Part shown: positions 25,404 through 32,855 of the stretch, piece by piece
How positions within the stretch are numbered: position 1 is the first letter of the stretch
How the letters are laid out: each line of letters begins with the position of its first letter
NCBI RefSeq assembly: GCF_000422485.1
Contig: NZ_KE383850.1
Location: forward strand, 124,001-188,000
DNA: 64,000 bases
From: Paenibacillus pasadenensis DSM 19293
GTDB taxonomy: Bacteria; Bacillota; Bacilli; Paenibacillales; Paenibacillaceae
Direction of reading: 5' to 3'
The notes under the pieces: model-generated
The model's input: the letters and a program-made list of their open reading frames with translations, nothing else
Told to the model about the DNA's origin: nothing
Database searches by the model: none
Made by a program: the position numbers and the translations under genes

Positions 25404-26612
25404 ATGATGGATTGGCAATGGCTGCCCGCCGTGCTGCTGCTGCCTGCCGCGGCCGGCGTCTGGTGGATGGCCGGACAGGCCGGGGCTTGGCTGGCGGAGC
25501 GGAGCATGCCGGAGCATGAGCCGGGCGAGATGCTGGTGAAGTTCGCCGAAGGGCTTGCTGCGGAGGGCAGGCACCGCATCCACCGCCGCTGCGGCTGCGA
25601 GGCGGTCGAGGAGCTTGGACGGACAGGCTTGCATGTCGTCCGCTCCGTCCGCGGCCGAGCGAGCGCGCGCAAGCTCAAGGCGCTGTACGAGCGGCATCCC
25701 GGCGTGGAGTTCGCGGAGCCGAACTACGTGTACCGGACATGCCTCGTGCCTGGCGATCCCTACTACAGCCTGCAGCACGGGCCGAAGCAGATCGGCGCGG
25801 AGCGGGCCTGGGAGAAGACGCGGGGCGACCGCAGGATCATCATCGCCGTGCTCGACACCGGCATCGACTCGTCGCATCCGGATCTGGCGGATAAAGTGCT
25901 GCCGGGAAAGGACTTCGTCGATCCGGCCGGTACGGGCGAGGACGGCAACGGCCACGGCACGCATGTGGCCGGCATCGCCGCGGCGGAGGCGGACAACGGC
26001 ATCGGCATCGCCGGCATCGCGCCGGGCGTCTCGCTGCTGCCGGTGCGCGTGCTGGACGCCGCCGGCAACGGGACGCTGCGGCGCATCGCCGCCGGCATCC
26101 GCTATGCCGCGGATCAAGGCGCGCATGTCATCAACCTGAGCCTCGGCGGTCCGGCGAGATCGTCGGCGCTGCGGGCGGCGATCCGCTACGCGGTCGCCAA
26201 GGGCGCCGTCGTCGTCGCCGCGGCGGGCAACACGGGCTCGTCCGATCCGGTCTATCCCGGCGCCTACGACGAGGTGATCGCCGTCGGCTCGGTCGATCCG
26301 CAGGATCTGCCGTCGGCGTTTTCCGCGTACGGGCCCTGGGTGGAGCTTGCGGCGCCCGGCGAACGGATCGCGTCCACGTATGCCGGCGGCCGGTACACGT
26401 ACTTCAGCGGCACCTCGATGGCCGCTCCGCATGTGGCCGGCACGGCCGCGCTGCTGGCGAGCCTCGGCCTCACCGGCGAGCAGATCCGCGCCCGGCTGCT
26501 GGAGACGGCCGACCGGTCCGGAGACGGCGGACTGTGCTGGAGCTGTGGCCGCGTCGACGCCGGACAGGCGGTAGCGGGCGGCGGCGAAGGCGGAACGGAC
26601 GGAGCCGCCTGA
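25404..26612 (+). CDS. Secreted subtilisin-like serine protease (S8 family)
   Basis: 402 residues. An N-terminal hydrophobic signal or anchor (about 5-30) and a propeptide (GEMLVKFAEG to VEFAEPNYVY, about 40-110) precede the catalytic domain with Asp151 (VLDTGID), His184 (GHGTHVAG) and Ser338 (GTSMAAPH); the oxyanion Asn is in AAAGNTG. The spacing and PNYVY...YSLQHGPKQI segment resemble thermitase-type proteases. A Gly-rich tail closes the protein. ATG codons at 25404 and 25407 both follow AAGGGGG; the first is used. Extracellular or wall-associated proteolysis. Confidence 0.92.
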   Translation: MMDWQWLPAVLLLPAAAGVWWMAGQAGAWLAERSMPEHEPGEMLVKFAEGLAAEGRHRIHRRCGCEAVEELGRTGLHVVRSVRGRASARKLKALYERHPGVEFAEPNYVYRTCLVPGDPYYSLQHGPKQIGAERAWEKTRGDRRIIIAVLDTGIDSSHPDLADKVLPGKDFVDPAGTGEDGNGHGTHVAGIAAAEADNGIGIAGIAPGVSLLPVRVLDAAGNGTLRRIAAGIRYAADQGAHVINLSLGGPARSSALRAAIRYAVAKGAVVVAAAGNTGSSDPVYPGAYDEVIAVGSVDPQDLPSAFSAYGPWVELAAPGERIASTYAGGRYTYFSGTSMAAPHVAGTAALLASLGLTGEQIRARLLETADRSGDGGLCWSCGRVDAGQAVAGGGEGGTDGAA

Positions 26613-26637
26613 CCGGCGAGTCTGGCGGGAGCGGCAA

Positions 26638-26671
26638 AAAGAGCCTTTCGAGTCGAATCGAAAGGCTCTTT
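26638..26671. terminator. Terminator after the S8 protease
   Basis: AAGAGCCTTTCGA/TCGAAAGGCTCTT stem (13 bp, GTCGAA loop region) with flanking A and T runs. Confidence 0.85.
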
Positions 26672-26759
26672 GCAATGGGAAGGGGAGGGGCGCATGCCGA
26701 GAGCGAAGCGGCAGCCGGCGGCTCCTGTCTGCCCGTCCGGGCGCCGCGCGCGAACCCGC

Positions 26760-28055
26760 TCAGAGCGCCTCGCCCTCCTGCAGCGTCCGGGCAGGCGAGG
26801 GGCCGTCATGCTCGTGCAGATCGAACATGATCTTGTAGATGACCGCGGCCGCCAGAGCCAGCAGGGCGAGCGCGCCGAACGTCCAGGGGAAGCCGATCCA
26901 TCCGCTCAGCGGAATGGACAGCGGCGCGACGGCGCGCCCGATCGTGAAGCGCAGGCTCGAGGCGGCGAAGTATTGCCCGCGCATGCGCTCCGGCGCGAGC
27001 CGGCTGACGAACTGCTGCTGGGGACCTGCGCACAGCAGCTCGCCGAACGAGAACAAGGCGACGATCGCGACGAGTCCCGCGAAGCCGAGCGGCTGGCTGA
27101 ACAGAGCCATCGCTGCCGCATAGCAGACCGCGCCGCCGATGAAGATCCAGCGGTCCTTCTTGCGCGAGGCCCAGCGGGTTACGGCGACGGTGAACAGCGC
27201 GACGAGCAGCCCGTTTTCGGCGACGAGCAGGCCGAACGTCTGCGCGCCGGCAAGCTCGACGGCCGAGCCGCTCCAGAGCGGCGTCGACGGGTAGGCCTCC
27301 TCCAAATAGACCGGCAGCAGCAGGTCGAGCTGCATGAACGTCTGCGACAGCAGCACGCCGGCCAGGATGAACAGCAGGAACACCCGGTCCGAGCCGATGA
27401 TGCGGTAGCCCCGGATCTGCGCGGCCAGCGCTTCCTTCCAGGATGCCGGCTGAAGGGAGGCCGGCCCGCCTGCGGGCGGGCCGGCGGCAGGCATCGTCTC
27501 GCGCAGCCGCCGCGAGAGCAGCGCGGCCAGCAGGCCGCAAGCGATCGCGCCCGCCGCCGGCAGGATCGTGCTCTGGGCGGCATACAGCAGCGAGCCGAGC
27601 AGCGGTCCGACGACGACCGCGATGTTCACCGACGTGTAGAACACGGCGAAGACGGAGGCGCGGTCCTTGACCGGCACGACGTCGGCGACCATCGCCTGGC
27701 TGGCCGGCTGGTACAGGCTGATGGAGCCGCTCGCGAGCGCGAAGCCGGCGAACGAGAGCGCCGGCAGGCCCGCCAACCCGCCTGCCGCCAGCAGGCCGTA
27801 GCCGAGCGACTGGCCGCAGGCGGCGAGCACCATGATGCGCTTGCGGCCGTAGCGGTCGGTGAAGTAGCCTCCGATCAGATTGACGAATACGGCGGCGAGC
27901 TGCGACAGCACGAGCAGCAGCCCTGCCGTGCCTTTGCCGAAGGCGCGCGCGAAGTAAATGGCGAGGAAAGGAAAGAATGTCCAGAAGATGACGTTCGTGA
28001 CAAACTCCCCGCCGAGGCGCAGCTTGAGGTTGGCATCCCAGTGGCGGAGCTTCAT
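26760..28055 (-). CDS. MFS efflux transporter
   Basis: 431 residues with about 12 hydrophobic segments. The MFS loop 2-3 signature is GGYFTDRYGRKRIM (about 60-73) and the central cytoplasmic loop is Pro/Gly-rich (about 195-215). A similar drug-exporter pattern (PASQAMVADVVPVKDRASVFA in helix 4-5) suggests a multidrug or metabolite exporter. The ATG at 28053-28055 follows AAAGGAAG. It is divergent from a DeoR/SufR-like regulator with overlapping promoters and shared operator, so it is probably controlled by that regulator. Confidence 0.88.
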   Translation of the reverse strand: MKLRHWDANLKLRLGGEFVTNVIFWTFFPFLAIYFARAFGKGTAGLLLVLSQLAAVFVNLIGGYFTDRYGRKRIMVLAACGQSLGYGLLAAGGLAGLPALSFAGFALASGSISLYQPASQAMVADVVPVKDRASVFAVFYTSVNIAVVVGPLLGSLLYAAQSTILPAAGAIACGLLAALLSRRLRETMPAAGPPAGGPASLQPASWKEALAAQIRGYRIIGSDRVFLLFILAGVLLSQTFMQLDLLLPVYLEEAYPSTPLWSGSAVELAGAQTFGLLVAENGLLVALFTVAVTRWASRKKDRWIFIGGAVCYAAAMALFSQPLGFAGLVAIVALFSFGELLCAGPQQQFVSRLAPERMRGQYFAASSLRFTIGRAVAPLSIPLSGWIGFPWTFGALALLALAAAVIYKIMFDLHEHDGPSPARTLQEGEAL

Positions 28056-28107
28056 TCGGGCACTTCCTTTACGGAATCCTTTATCGATAAGAGAACAGTC
28101 AAGGAGC

Positions 28108-28153
28108 ATCGTATCCGGTTTCCTTTGACTTTGTCAACGCTTATCTTTACAAT
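28108..28153. promoter_or_regulatory. Back-to-back promoters sharing a palindromic operator
   Basis: Plus strand: TTGACT (28125-28130), 17 bp, TACAAT (28148-28153). Minus strand: TTGACA (28137-28132), 18 bp, TACGAT (28113-28108). Both -35 boxes lie inside the perfect palindrome TTGACTTTGTCAA (28125-28137), so one protein bound here would block both the regulator and the transporter genes. Confidence 0.8.
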
Positions 28154-28201
28154 CTAGGAAAGGAGCCGCGCAGGCGGCGAAGAGCGAGGGGGAGGATACG
28201 G

Positions 28202-28879
28202 ATGTCGACGAAAGACAAGCAGCCGGACAGCGCCAGCGCGACCCGGACCCGCAGGCAGATCGTGGATCTCCTGAAGCAGCACGGCCCGCTCGACGCCGCC
28301 GCGCTGGCCGGACGCCTCGGCGTCTCCGGCATGGCGGTGCGGCAGCATCTGTACGGACTCGAAAAGGAAGGGATGATCGACCACCGCGAGGAGCCGCGCG
28401 CGATGGGCCGTCCGGCCAAGCTGTGGGGACTGACGTCCGAGGCCAACCGGCTGTTCCCGGCCGGCTATGCGGAGCTGACGATCGGCCTCATGGACTCGGT
28501 GCGCGAGACGTTCGGCGAGGAGGGGCTGGAGAAGCTGCTCTCCGTCCGCAACGGCAAGCAGATCGCCCACTATTCCTTGTCGGAGGGCGAGGCGGAGCAG
28601 GCGCGGGACGGCGGCTCGCTGCTGGAGGAGAAGCTGCGGCGGCTCGCGGAGTTCCGCACGGCGGAGGGCTATATGGCCGAGTACGAGCGCGAGCCGGACG
28701 GCACGTATGTCTTCACCGAGAAGCATTGCCCGATCTGCGACGCCGCGCAAGCCTGCGCGAGCCTGTGCCGGTATGAGACCGGCATGATCCGCGGCGTGCT
28801 TGGCGACGGCGTCGGGGTGGAGCGGACCGAGCATATGCTGAGCGGAGGCCGCCGCTGCGTGTACCGCATTACGCCGTGA
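28202..28879 (+). CDS. DeoR/SufR-like transcriptional regulator with C-terminal cysteine cluster
   Basis: 225 residues. N-terminal winged HTH (TRRQIVDLLKQHGPLDAAALAGRLGVSGMAVRQHLYGLEKEGMI, about 15-60) and a C-terminal domain with CPICDAAQACASLC (about 180-193) plus a later Cys in GRRCVY. This cysteine pattern is that of SufR-type regulators, in which it binds an iron-sulfur cluster; that binding is inferred, not shown. The ATG at 28202 is 49 bp from the -10. It is divergent from the MFS transporter and probably represses itself and the transporter through the shared palindrome. Confidence 0.85.
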   Translation: MSTKDKQPDSASATRTRRQIVDLLKQHGPLDAAALAGRLGVSGMAVRQHLYGLEKEGMIDHREEPRAMGRPAKLWGLTSEANRLFPAGYAELTIGLMDSVRETFGEEGLEKLLSVRNGKQIAHYSLSEGEAEQARDGGSLLEEKLRRLAEFRTAEGYMAEYEREPDGTYVFTEKHCPICDAAQACASLCRYETGMIRGVLGDGVGVERTEHMLSGGRRCVYRITP

Positions 28880-28913
28880 GCGCGGGGCAGCCGGGGGCAA
28901 TAGGGCCCATGCC

Positions 28914-28962
28914 AAAAAGCTTCTCCATGCAGCCCGCTCAGGCTGCATGGAGAAGCTTTTTT
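28914..28962. terminator. Strong bidirectional terminator
   Basis: A 19-bp perfect stem (AAGCTTCTCCATGCAGCC and its complement, CGCTCA loop) with A5 and T6 flanks. The following 85 bp to 29047 are A+T-rich with nothing recognised. Confidence 0.9.
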
Positions 28963-29047
28963 ATGATTATTTGTTGCTACGGTAACTCCATTTCGGAAAT
29001 CGTAGATGTAAATGAAATAAACTAAGAGTCGAGTAAACGTCTTACTT

Positions 29048-29662
29048 CTATTTGTCAAAATAAGTGCTAATGCATAAATTATTACCAATGTTTTCTCGAA
29101 AAGTTTTATTCATCACATATTCTTTAGTGAAGCCGTTAAATTGGCTCGGAATGACTAGATGAAAAGGATCAATCATAATTATCTTGTAAGCTGCTTTGAA
29201 TTGTCCTTCGTCATTTCTGCTTACTTCACACTTAACGAATATACGGACTCCAGTTTGACCACTATAAAATGAGGATAGGTCGATTTTAAAAATATTCTCG
29301 TCAATTTCAATTTGGTCAATATAGAGAGCGAGACAACTCTTTATACGATCATTTAATCGTACTTGATCGCCTTTATCATTGTCGATATAGCTTAAATCAT
29401 ATCCTAATTCGGCAATTTTATCGCGCTTTGCAGATTCTGTTGTATTGCTAAGGTAATTTGTAAACTGTAATTCATCAATTCGCTTAGAATGTTTAACGTT
29501 TTCGTTGTGCAATTCAAAAACATGAAGTATATGTGCAGTAGATTCAGTAAATCCGCTACTTTTTAGTTTATCTACACCCATTTTTTTGAGAAAGCTAATA
29601 TTCTCTTTGGGCTTGATTGAGCTACTAAAGAGATTCTTTGACTTTCTTCTAGAGGGTGACAT
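29048..29662 (-). CDS. Unknown protein paired with a Panacea antitoxin-like gene (candidate toxin)
   Basis: 204 residues, low G+C. A Lys/Ser-rich N-terminus, a helical middle (TAHILHVFELHNENVKHSKRIDELQF) and a beta-rich C-terminal half (FKIDLSSFYSGQTGVRIFVKCEVSRNDEGQFKAAYKIIMIDPFHLVIPS). I do not recognise a catalytic motif or family. Its ATG lies inside the last codons of the upstream DUF4065 gene (14-bp overlap), so the two are translated together. DUF4065 (Panacea) antitoxins neutralise many unrelated toxins, so a toxin role is a reasonable inference; a phage-derived accessory protein is the alternative. Confidence 0.6.
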   Translation of the reverse strand: MSPSRRKSKNLFSSSIKPKENISFLKKMGVDKLKSSGFTESTAHILHVFELHNENVKHSKRIDELQFTNYLSNTTESAKRDKIAELGYDLSYIDNDKGDQVRLNDRIKSCLALYIDQIEIDENIFKIDLSSFYSGQTGVRIFVKCEVSRNDEGQFKAAYKIIMIDPFHLVIPSQFNGFTKEYVMNKTFRENIGNNLCISTYFDK

Positions 29663-30149
29663 ATCTGTCGGAGTATTCCTTTATAATCTCATCACTATTC
29701 ATTGGAGTGGATTGATTCTTTGCGAATGCCTTTTTCCATACCCAATCCTCGTGACTCCGATCAACAAGAGTAAAATCACTGACTGCATCTATTTGTTCAA
29801 AAAGCTCATCAATAAACTTTTTGGCTTCGGGGTTTTGCCCAATAACGATATTTGCCTCGGCAATTTCTTCTGGTGATCCGTACAGACCGTCTCGATCCCG
29901 GAAATAAACCTCACGAATAACTGGACCAAATTTCCATGCCTGAAACTCTGCATTAAAAAGATATTTATTTTGGCTAGCTATAGAGCCTTCTAAAACGCCT
30001 TCCTCAGCTTCTTCAGTATAATACGCACCATGATAAGCAAATAAGAAATATAGACTTTTTTGAAGCTTTAAAGGTGAAATATCAGGCTTTTTGCCATAAA
30101 GGTAATTTGCGACGGTATCAACTTCAAAAAGAGCCCCTGTAGTATTCAT
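29649..30149 (-). CDS. Panacea-domain (DUF4065, SocA/GepA-like) antitoxin-like protein
   Basis: 166 residues. Panacea features: VDTVANYLYGKKPDISPLKLQKSLYFLFAYHGAYY near the N-terminus and LFNAEFQAWKFGPVIREVYF in the middle, then an acidic helical C-terminus. Proteins of this family act as antitoxins or proteolysis adaptors. The start at 30147-30149 has GGAGG 9 nt upstream; the longer in-frame ATG at 30179 lacks one. It is the first gene of a two-gene low-G+C cassette and lies 33 bp from a LexA-like box. Confidence 0.85.
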   Translation of the reverse strand: MNTTGALFEVDTVANYLYGKKPDISPLKLQKSLYFLFAYHGAYYTEEAEEGVLEGSIASQNKYLFNAEFQAWKFGPVIREVYFRDRDGLYGSPEEIAEANIVIGQNPEAKKFIDELFEQIDAVSDFTLVDRSHEDWVWKKAFAKNQSTPMNSDEIIKEYSDRYVTL

Positions 30150-30543
30150 AGAGAAGATCCTCCAGTTCCTACCTCTCAATAGAACGTATGTTCTTTAAGA
30201 GGCCGGTTTAATGGGTGTTACTAATGTAAACACCCATACCTTCATTTTACACAAGACAAGGGTTTTGTATACGTTTATGTTGAAATTTCTTTGATAAATT
30301 TAAAAAAGGCCGCTCCTTAGAGTAGCCCTTCGGTACTAAGGAACTGGCTCGAATTTAACGAGCGCGTAATTGCTTATTGAATGGTTTAACCATTACCTAA
30401 AGAGAGTTTATGTCGGGCTAAGCACATTGATCGGGACGATATTCGAAAATGACGAGAAATCGAGTAATCGTGGGAATAACATCAGAATTTATAAATTCCA
30501 TTATTAGCTTTGCATAGCGGCGGCTCACGTCGCCTTGGCGCGG
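30150..30543. promoter_or_regulatory. Upstream region of the Panacea pair: LexA-like box and palindrome
   Basis: GAACGTATGTTC (30182-30193) matches the core of the Gram-positive SOS box (GAACRNRYGTTC) perfectly. A second dyad, ATGGGTGTT...AACACCCAT (30211-30237, 9-bp arms, 9-bp spacer), could be an autoregulatory operator. The rest (30238-30543) is low-G+C with a weak CCTTAG/CTAAGG hairpin near 30315-30345 and no gene I can support. Confidence 0.6.
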
Positions 30544-31797
30544 TCACCGCCCGAGCCGGTCGTAGGCGTCCGCGACCGACCGCACGAGGCGATGCGAGCG
30601 CGGCAGGCCGAGCTTGCGGCTGAGCGCTCCGTCCAGCCCTTCACGGCGGAGGATGCGCTCCAGCTCGACCGACTCCTCGTCGAGCGGATTGCGGTAGGCG
30701 AGCGCGGCCGCGATCGCTTCCTGCAGCGTCGGCATCTCCAGGCCGAGCTCGTGGCCGAGCAGCAGGGGGCGGACGAGCCGGTCGCTGCGGTCCAGCTTGC
30801 GGCGCGGCGAGCGGGCGATCCGGCTGATCTTGTCGGAGAGCGCCGGATTGGCGAAGCGCTCCAGCGTCTTGTCGACGTAGGCATCATGCTCGGCCGCGTC
30901 GAAGCCGTGGCGGGCGAGCAGCAGCGCGCCCGTCTCCTCAAGGACGGCGCGCGCCTTGGCCCGCACCGGCTCGCTGGCGAGCGCCTCCTGGACGGTGCGG
31001 AAGCCGGCCAGGTAGCCGAAGTAGGCGGCGGCGCAGTGGCCGGTGTTGACGGTGAACAGCTTGCGCTCCGTCCACGGGCCGAGATCGCGCACGTACTTGA
31101 CGCCGCGGATGCGCTGCATCGGCTCGGCTCCGCCCGTCTCCACGACCCACTCGTGGAACGGCTCGACGCGGATCAACAGCGGATCGCGGTTTTTTTGCGC
31201 CGGCACGATGCGGTCGATCATCGCGTCGGGGAACGTCAGCTGCCGCTGGGCCTGCTCATGCAGCGCCTCCGGAAGATGCCGGAAGACGAGCCGTCTCAGC
31301 TGGCTGCTCGCGCGAATGCCGTTCTCGCAGGCGATGATCGGCAGCGGCCGCCCGCCGCTTTTGTCCAGCCGCTTCTCCAGCGCCTTGGCCAGCGCCTTGG
31401 CGATGGAGGGCAGGGCGGAGAGGCCGACGGCGGTCGTGATCAGCTCGGCCTCGCCGATTTGGCGGGCCAGCTCCTTGTCGCTGCCGATCGGCACGGCGTC
31501 CACCGGGCCGACCGTCTCCCGCTCGCCGCTTTCGCTGGCGTACTCGACGGCGTATTCCTTCTGCTCCCGCAGCAGCCGGATCTGCTCCGGATTGCGGGCG
31601 ACGAATACGACCTCGTAGCCGGACTTCGCCAGCGTCACGCCGATGAAGCCGCGCCCGATGTTGCCGGCTCCAAAATGGACCGCCTTGGGCCGCGCGGCCG
31701 CTTCCTCGCGGCGCGAAGCCGACAAGCCCGCCGGCTCGGCGCCGATCCGTCCGGCTGCCGTCTCCCGGATGGCCGGATTCGGTATGGCTGCACTCAA
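30544..31797 (-). CDS. mtlD: Mannitol-1-phosphate 5-dehydrogenase
   Basis: 417 residues, interconverting fructose 6-phosphate and mannitol 1-phosphate with NAD(H). A 36-residue non-conserved leader precedes the Rossmann start KAVHFGAGNIGRGFIG (about 38-53). Further signatures: IACENGIRASSQLRR, FPDAMIDRIVPAQ, VEPFHEWVVE and KLFTVNTGHCAAAYFGYL, with catalytic-type Lys/Asn/His residues as in polyol-specific long-chain dehydrogenases. The start is the TTG at 31797 behind GGGGAGAG. It follows the HAD phosphatase by 61 bp on the same strand. No mannitol PTS genes are nearby, so a biosynthetic (F6P to mannitol) role is plausible. Confidence 0.9.
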   Translation of the reverse strand: MSAAIPNPAIRETAAGRIGAEPAGLSASRREEAAARPKAVHFGAGNIGRGFIGVTLAKSGYEVVFVARNPEQIRLLREQKEYAVEYASESGERETVGPVDAVPIGSDKELARQIGEAELITTAVGLSALPSIAKALAKALEKRLDKSGGRPLPIIACENGIRASSQLRRLVFRHLPEALHEQAQRQLTFPDAMIDRIVPAQKNRDPLLIRVEPFHEWVVETGGAEPMQRIRGVKYVRDLGPWTERKLFTVNTGHCAAAYFGYLAGFRTVQEALASEPVRAKARAVLEETGALLLARHGFDAAEHDAYVDKTLERFANPALSDKISRIARSPRRKLDRSDRLVRPLLLGHELGLEMPTLQEAIAAALAYRNPLDEESVELERILRREGLDGALSRKLGLPRSHRLVRSVADAYDRLGR

Positions 31798-31858
31798 GAT
31801 AGACTCTCCCCTTTCGAATCGTCGATGCTTCTCTCTGTCGATTTTACGGAATATTCGG

Positions 31859-32518
31859 TCAAATCAGCACATGGCGGTTGAAGTCGATCTGCTCCAGCGA
31901 GTCGGCCAGATGGGTGCAGGGGCCGAACTCCAGGCCGCGCGTAATCGCATTCGGCGCGACGACGCAGCGGATGCCGGCCGCATGGGCGGCTTTGGCGCCG
32001 TTGGGCGAATCCTCGATCGCGACCGTCTCCTCCGGCTGTACGCCGAGCGCCTCCATCGTCTGCAGGTACAAGGCGGGATGGGGCTTCACCTGCTCCACAT
32101 CGTCGGCGGTGCGGATGACCTCGAAATAATCCAGCAGGCCGAGCTGAGCGAGAAACTTGACGACCCATTCGCGCTTGGAGCTCGAAGCGAGTCCGATGCG
32201 CATGCCTTGGCGGCGCGCTTCGTCGAGGTAGGACTGGACGCCCGGGCGGATCGCCTCCCGCTCCATGAGGCGGGCGTGGCGGAGATGGACCGCGTCGCGG
32301 AATTCGGCTTTGTCGATTGGCAGGCCGAGATCGGTCATGAGATATTCGTACGGATTGAAGCGGTGGAGGCTCGTGCCGATGCAGCCGGAGTACATGTCGA
32401 GCGACAGGTCGACTCCATGCTCCTTGTAGGCGTCGCGGAAAGCGGTATACCAAGCGGTCTCGGTGTCGATGATCGTCCCGTCGAAATCGAAAATGACGGC
32501 TTTAGTCGTTTGGTTCAA
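31859..32518 (-). CDS. HAD-superfamily phosphatase (beta-phosphoglucomutase-like subgroup); candidate mannitol-1-phosphatase
   Basis: 219 residues of HAD subfamily IA. Motif I VIFDFDGTIIDTE (about 9-21) contains the nucleophile Asp and the acid/base Asp; the helical cap spans about 22-85; motif II GLASSS; motif III Lys in EQVKPHPALY; motif IV IEDSPNG. Such enzymes remove phosphate from sugar phosphates. The start is the TTG at 32516-32518 behind GAAAGGGAGC; an ATG at 32662 would add about 48 Pro/Cys-rich residues without SD. It lies directly downstream of a c-di-AMP riboswitch and upstream of mtlD, suggesting mannitol 1-phosphate as substrate (inference). Confidence 0.85.
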   Translation of the reverse strand: MNQTTKAVIFDFDGTIIDTETAWYTAFRDAYKEHGVDLSLDMYSGCIGTSLHRFNPYEYLMTDLGLPIDKAEFRDAVHLRHARLMEREAIRPGVQSYLDEARRQGMRIGLASSSKREWVVKFLAQLGLLDYFEVIRTADDVEQVKPHPALYLQTMEALGVQPEETVAIEDSPNGAKAAHAAGIRCVVAPNAITRGLEFGPCTHLADSLEQIDFNRHVLI

Positions 32519-32679
32519 ATGGATCTGCTCCCTTTCGTCGGTAGGATGGGGGCGGCAGTCCGGCAGAAGCGGGGGCCAGGAACAAAGCTCGGAAGGAGCT
32601 CTGCCCGGAGATGAGGATAACGCAAACAGACCCGTTGCAAGGCAAGCGGGCCATGGAAGCATACGCTGATGAGTGACCC

Positions 32680-32822
32680 ATCTCAGGCTGACGAGGTTAG
32701 CTGACGGACTCGGGTGGATGGTACCCTACGCTCGCTGCGGCCCGGTGGCCGCGGCGGACGATTCGCCCCTGAAAAGTGGTTTCCCCGCTTCCCGGAAAAT
32801 GGCTGCCGGGAACTAAGCACAG
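32680..32822 (-). promoter_or_regulatory. c-di-AMP riboswitch (ydaO/yuaA type)
   Basis: Read on the minus strand the conserved blocks occur in order: CGGGGAAACC then GGGGCGAATC, GTAGGGTACC, and CCCGAGTCCGTCAG followed by CTAACCTCGTCAGC, the most diagnostic block of ydaO RNAs. A P2-like CCCGG/CCGGG hairpin is present near 32790-32810. The predicted transcript starts at about 32820, at the aptamer's 5' end. The class usually turns genes off when c-di-AMP is high. The first downstream gene is the HAD phosphatase at 32518; no strong terminator is evident in between, only weak hairpins near 32570-32645. Confidence 0.88.
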
Positions 32823-32826
32823 AACA

Positions 32827-32855
32827 ATCGTACCTGGCTTGAAAAAGATTGTAAA
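32827..32855 (-). promoter_or_regulatory. Sigma-A-like promoter of the riboswitch-HAD-mtlD operon
   Basis: On the minus strand TTTACA (32855-32850), a 17-bp spacer and TACGAT (32832-32827); the start would be at the riboswitch's 5' end. Confidence 0.65.

Noticed and set aside
26670-28157. Plus-strand frame opposite the MFS transporter
   Set aside because: Arg/Gln/Asp-rich low-complexity translation with no family; the minus strand has a complete MFS protein with start and SD.
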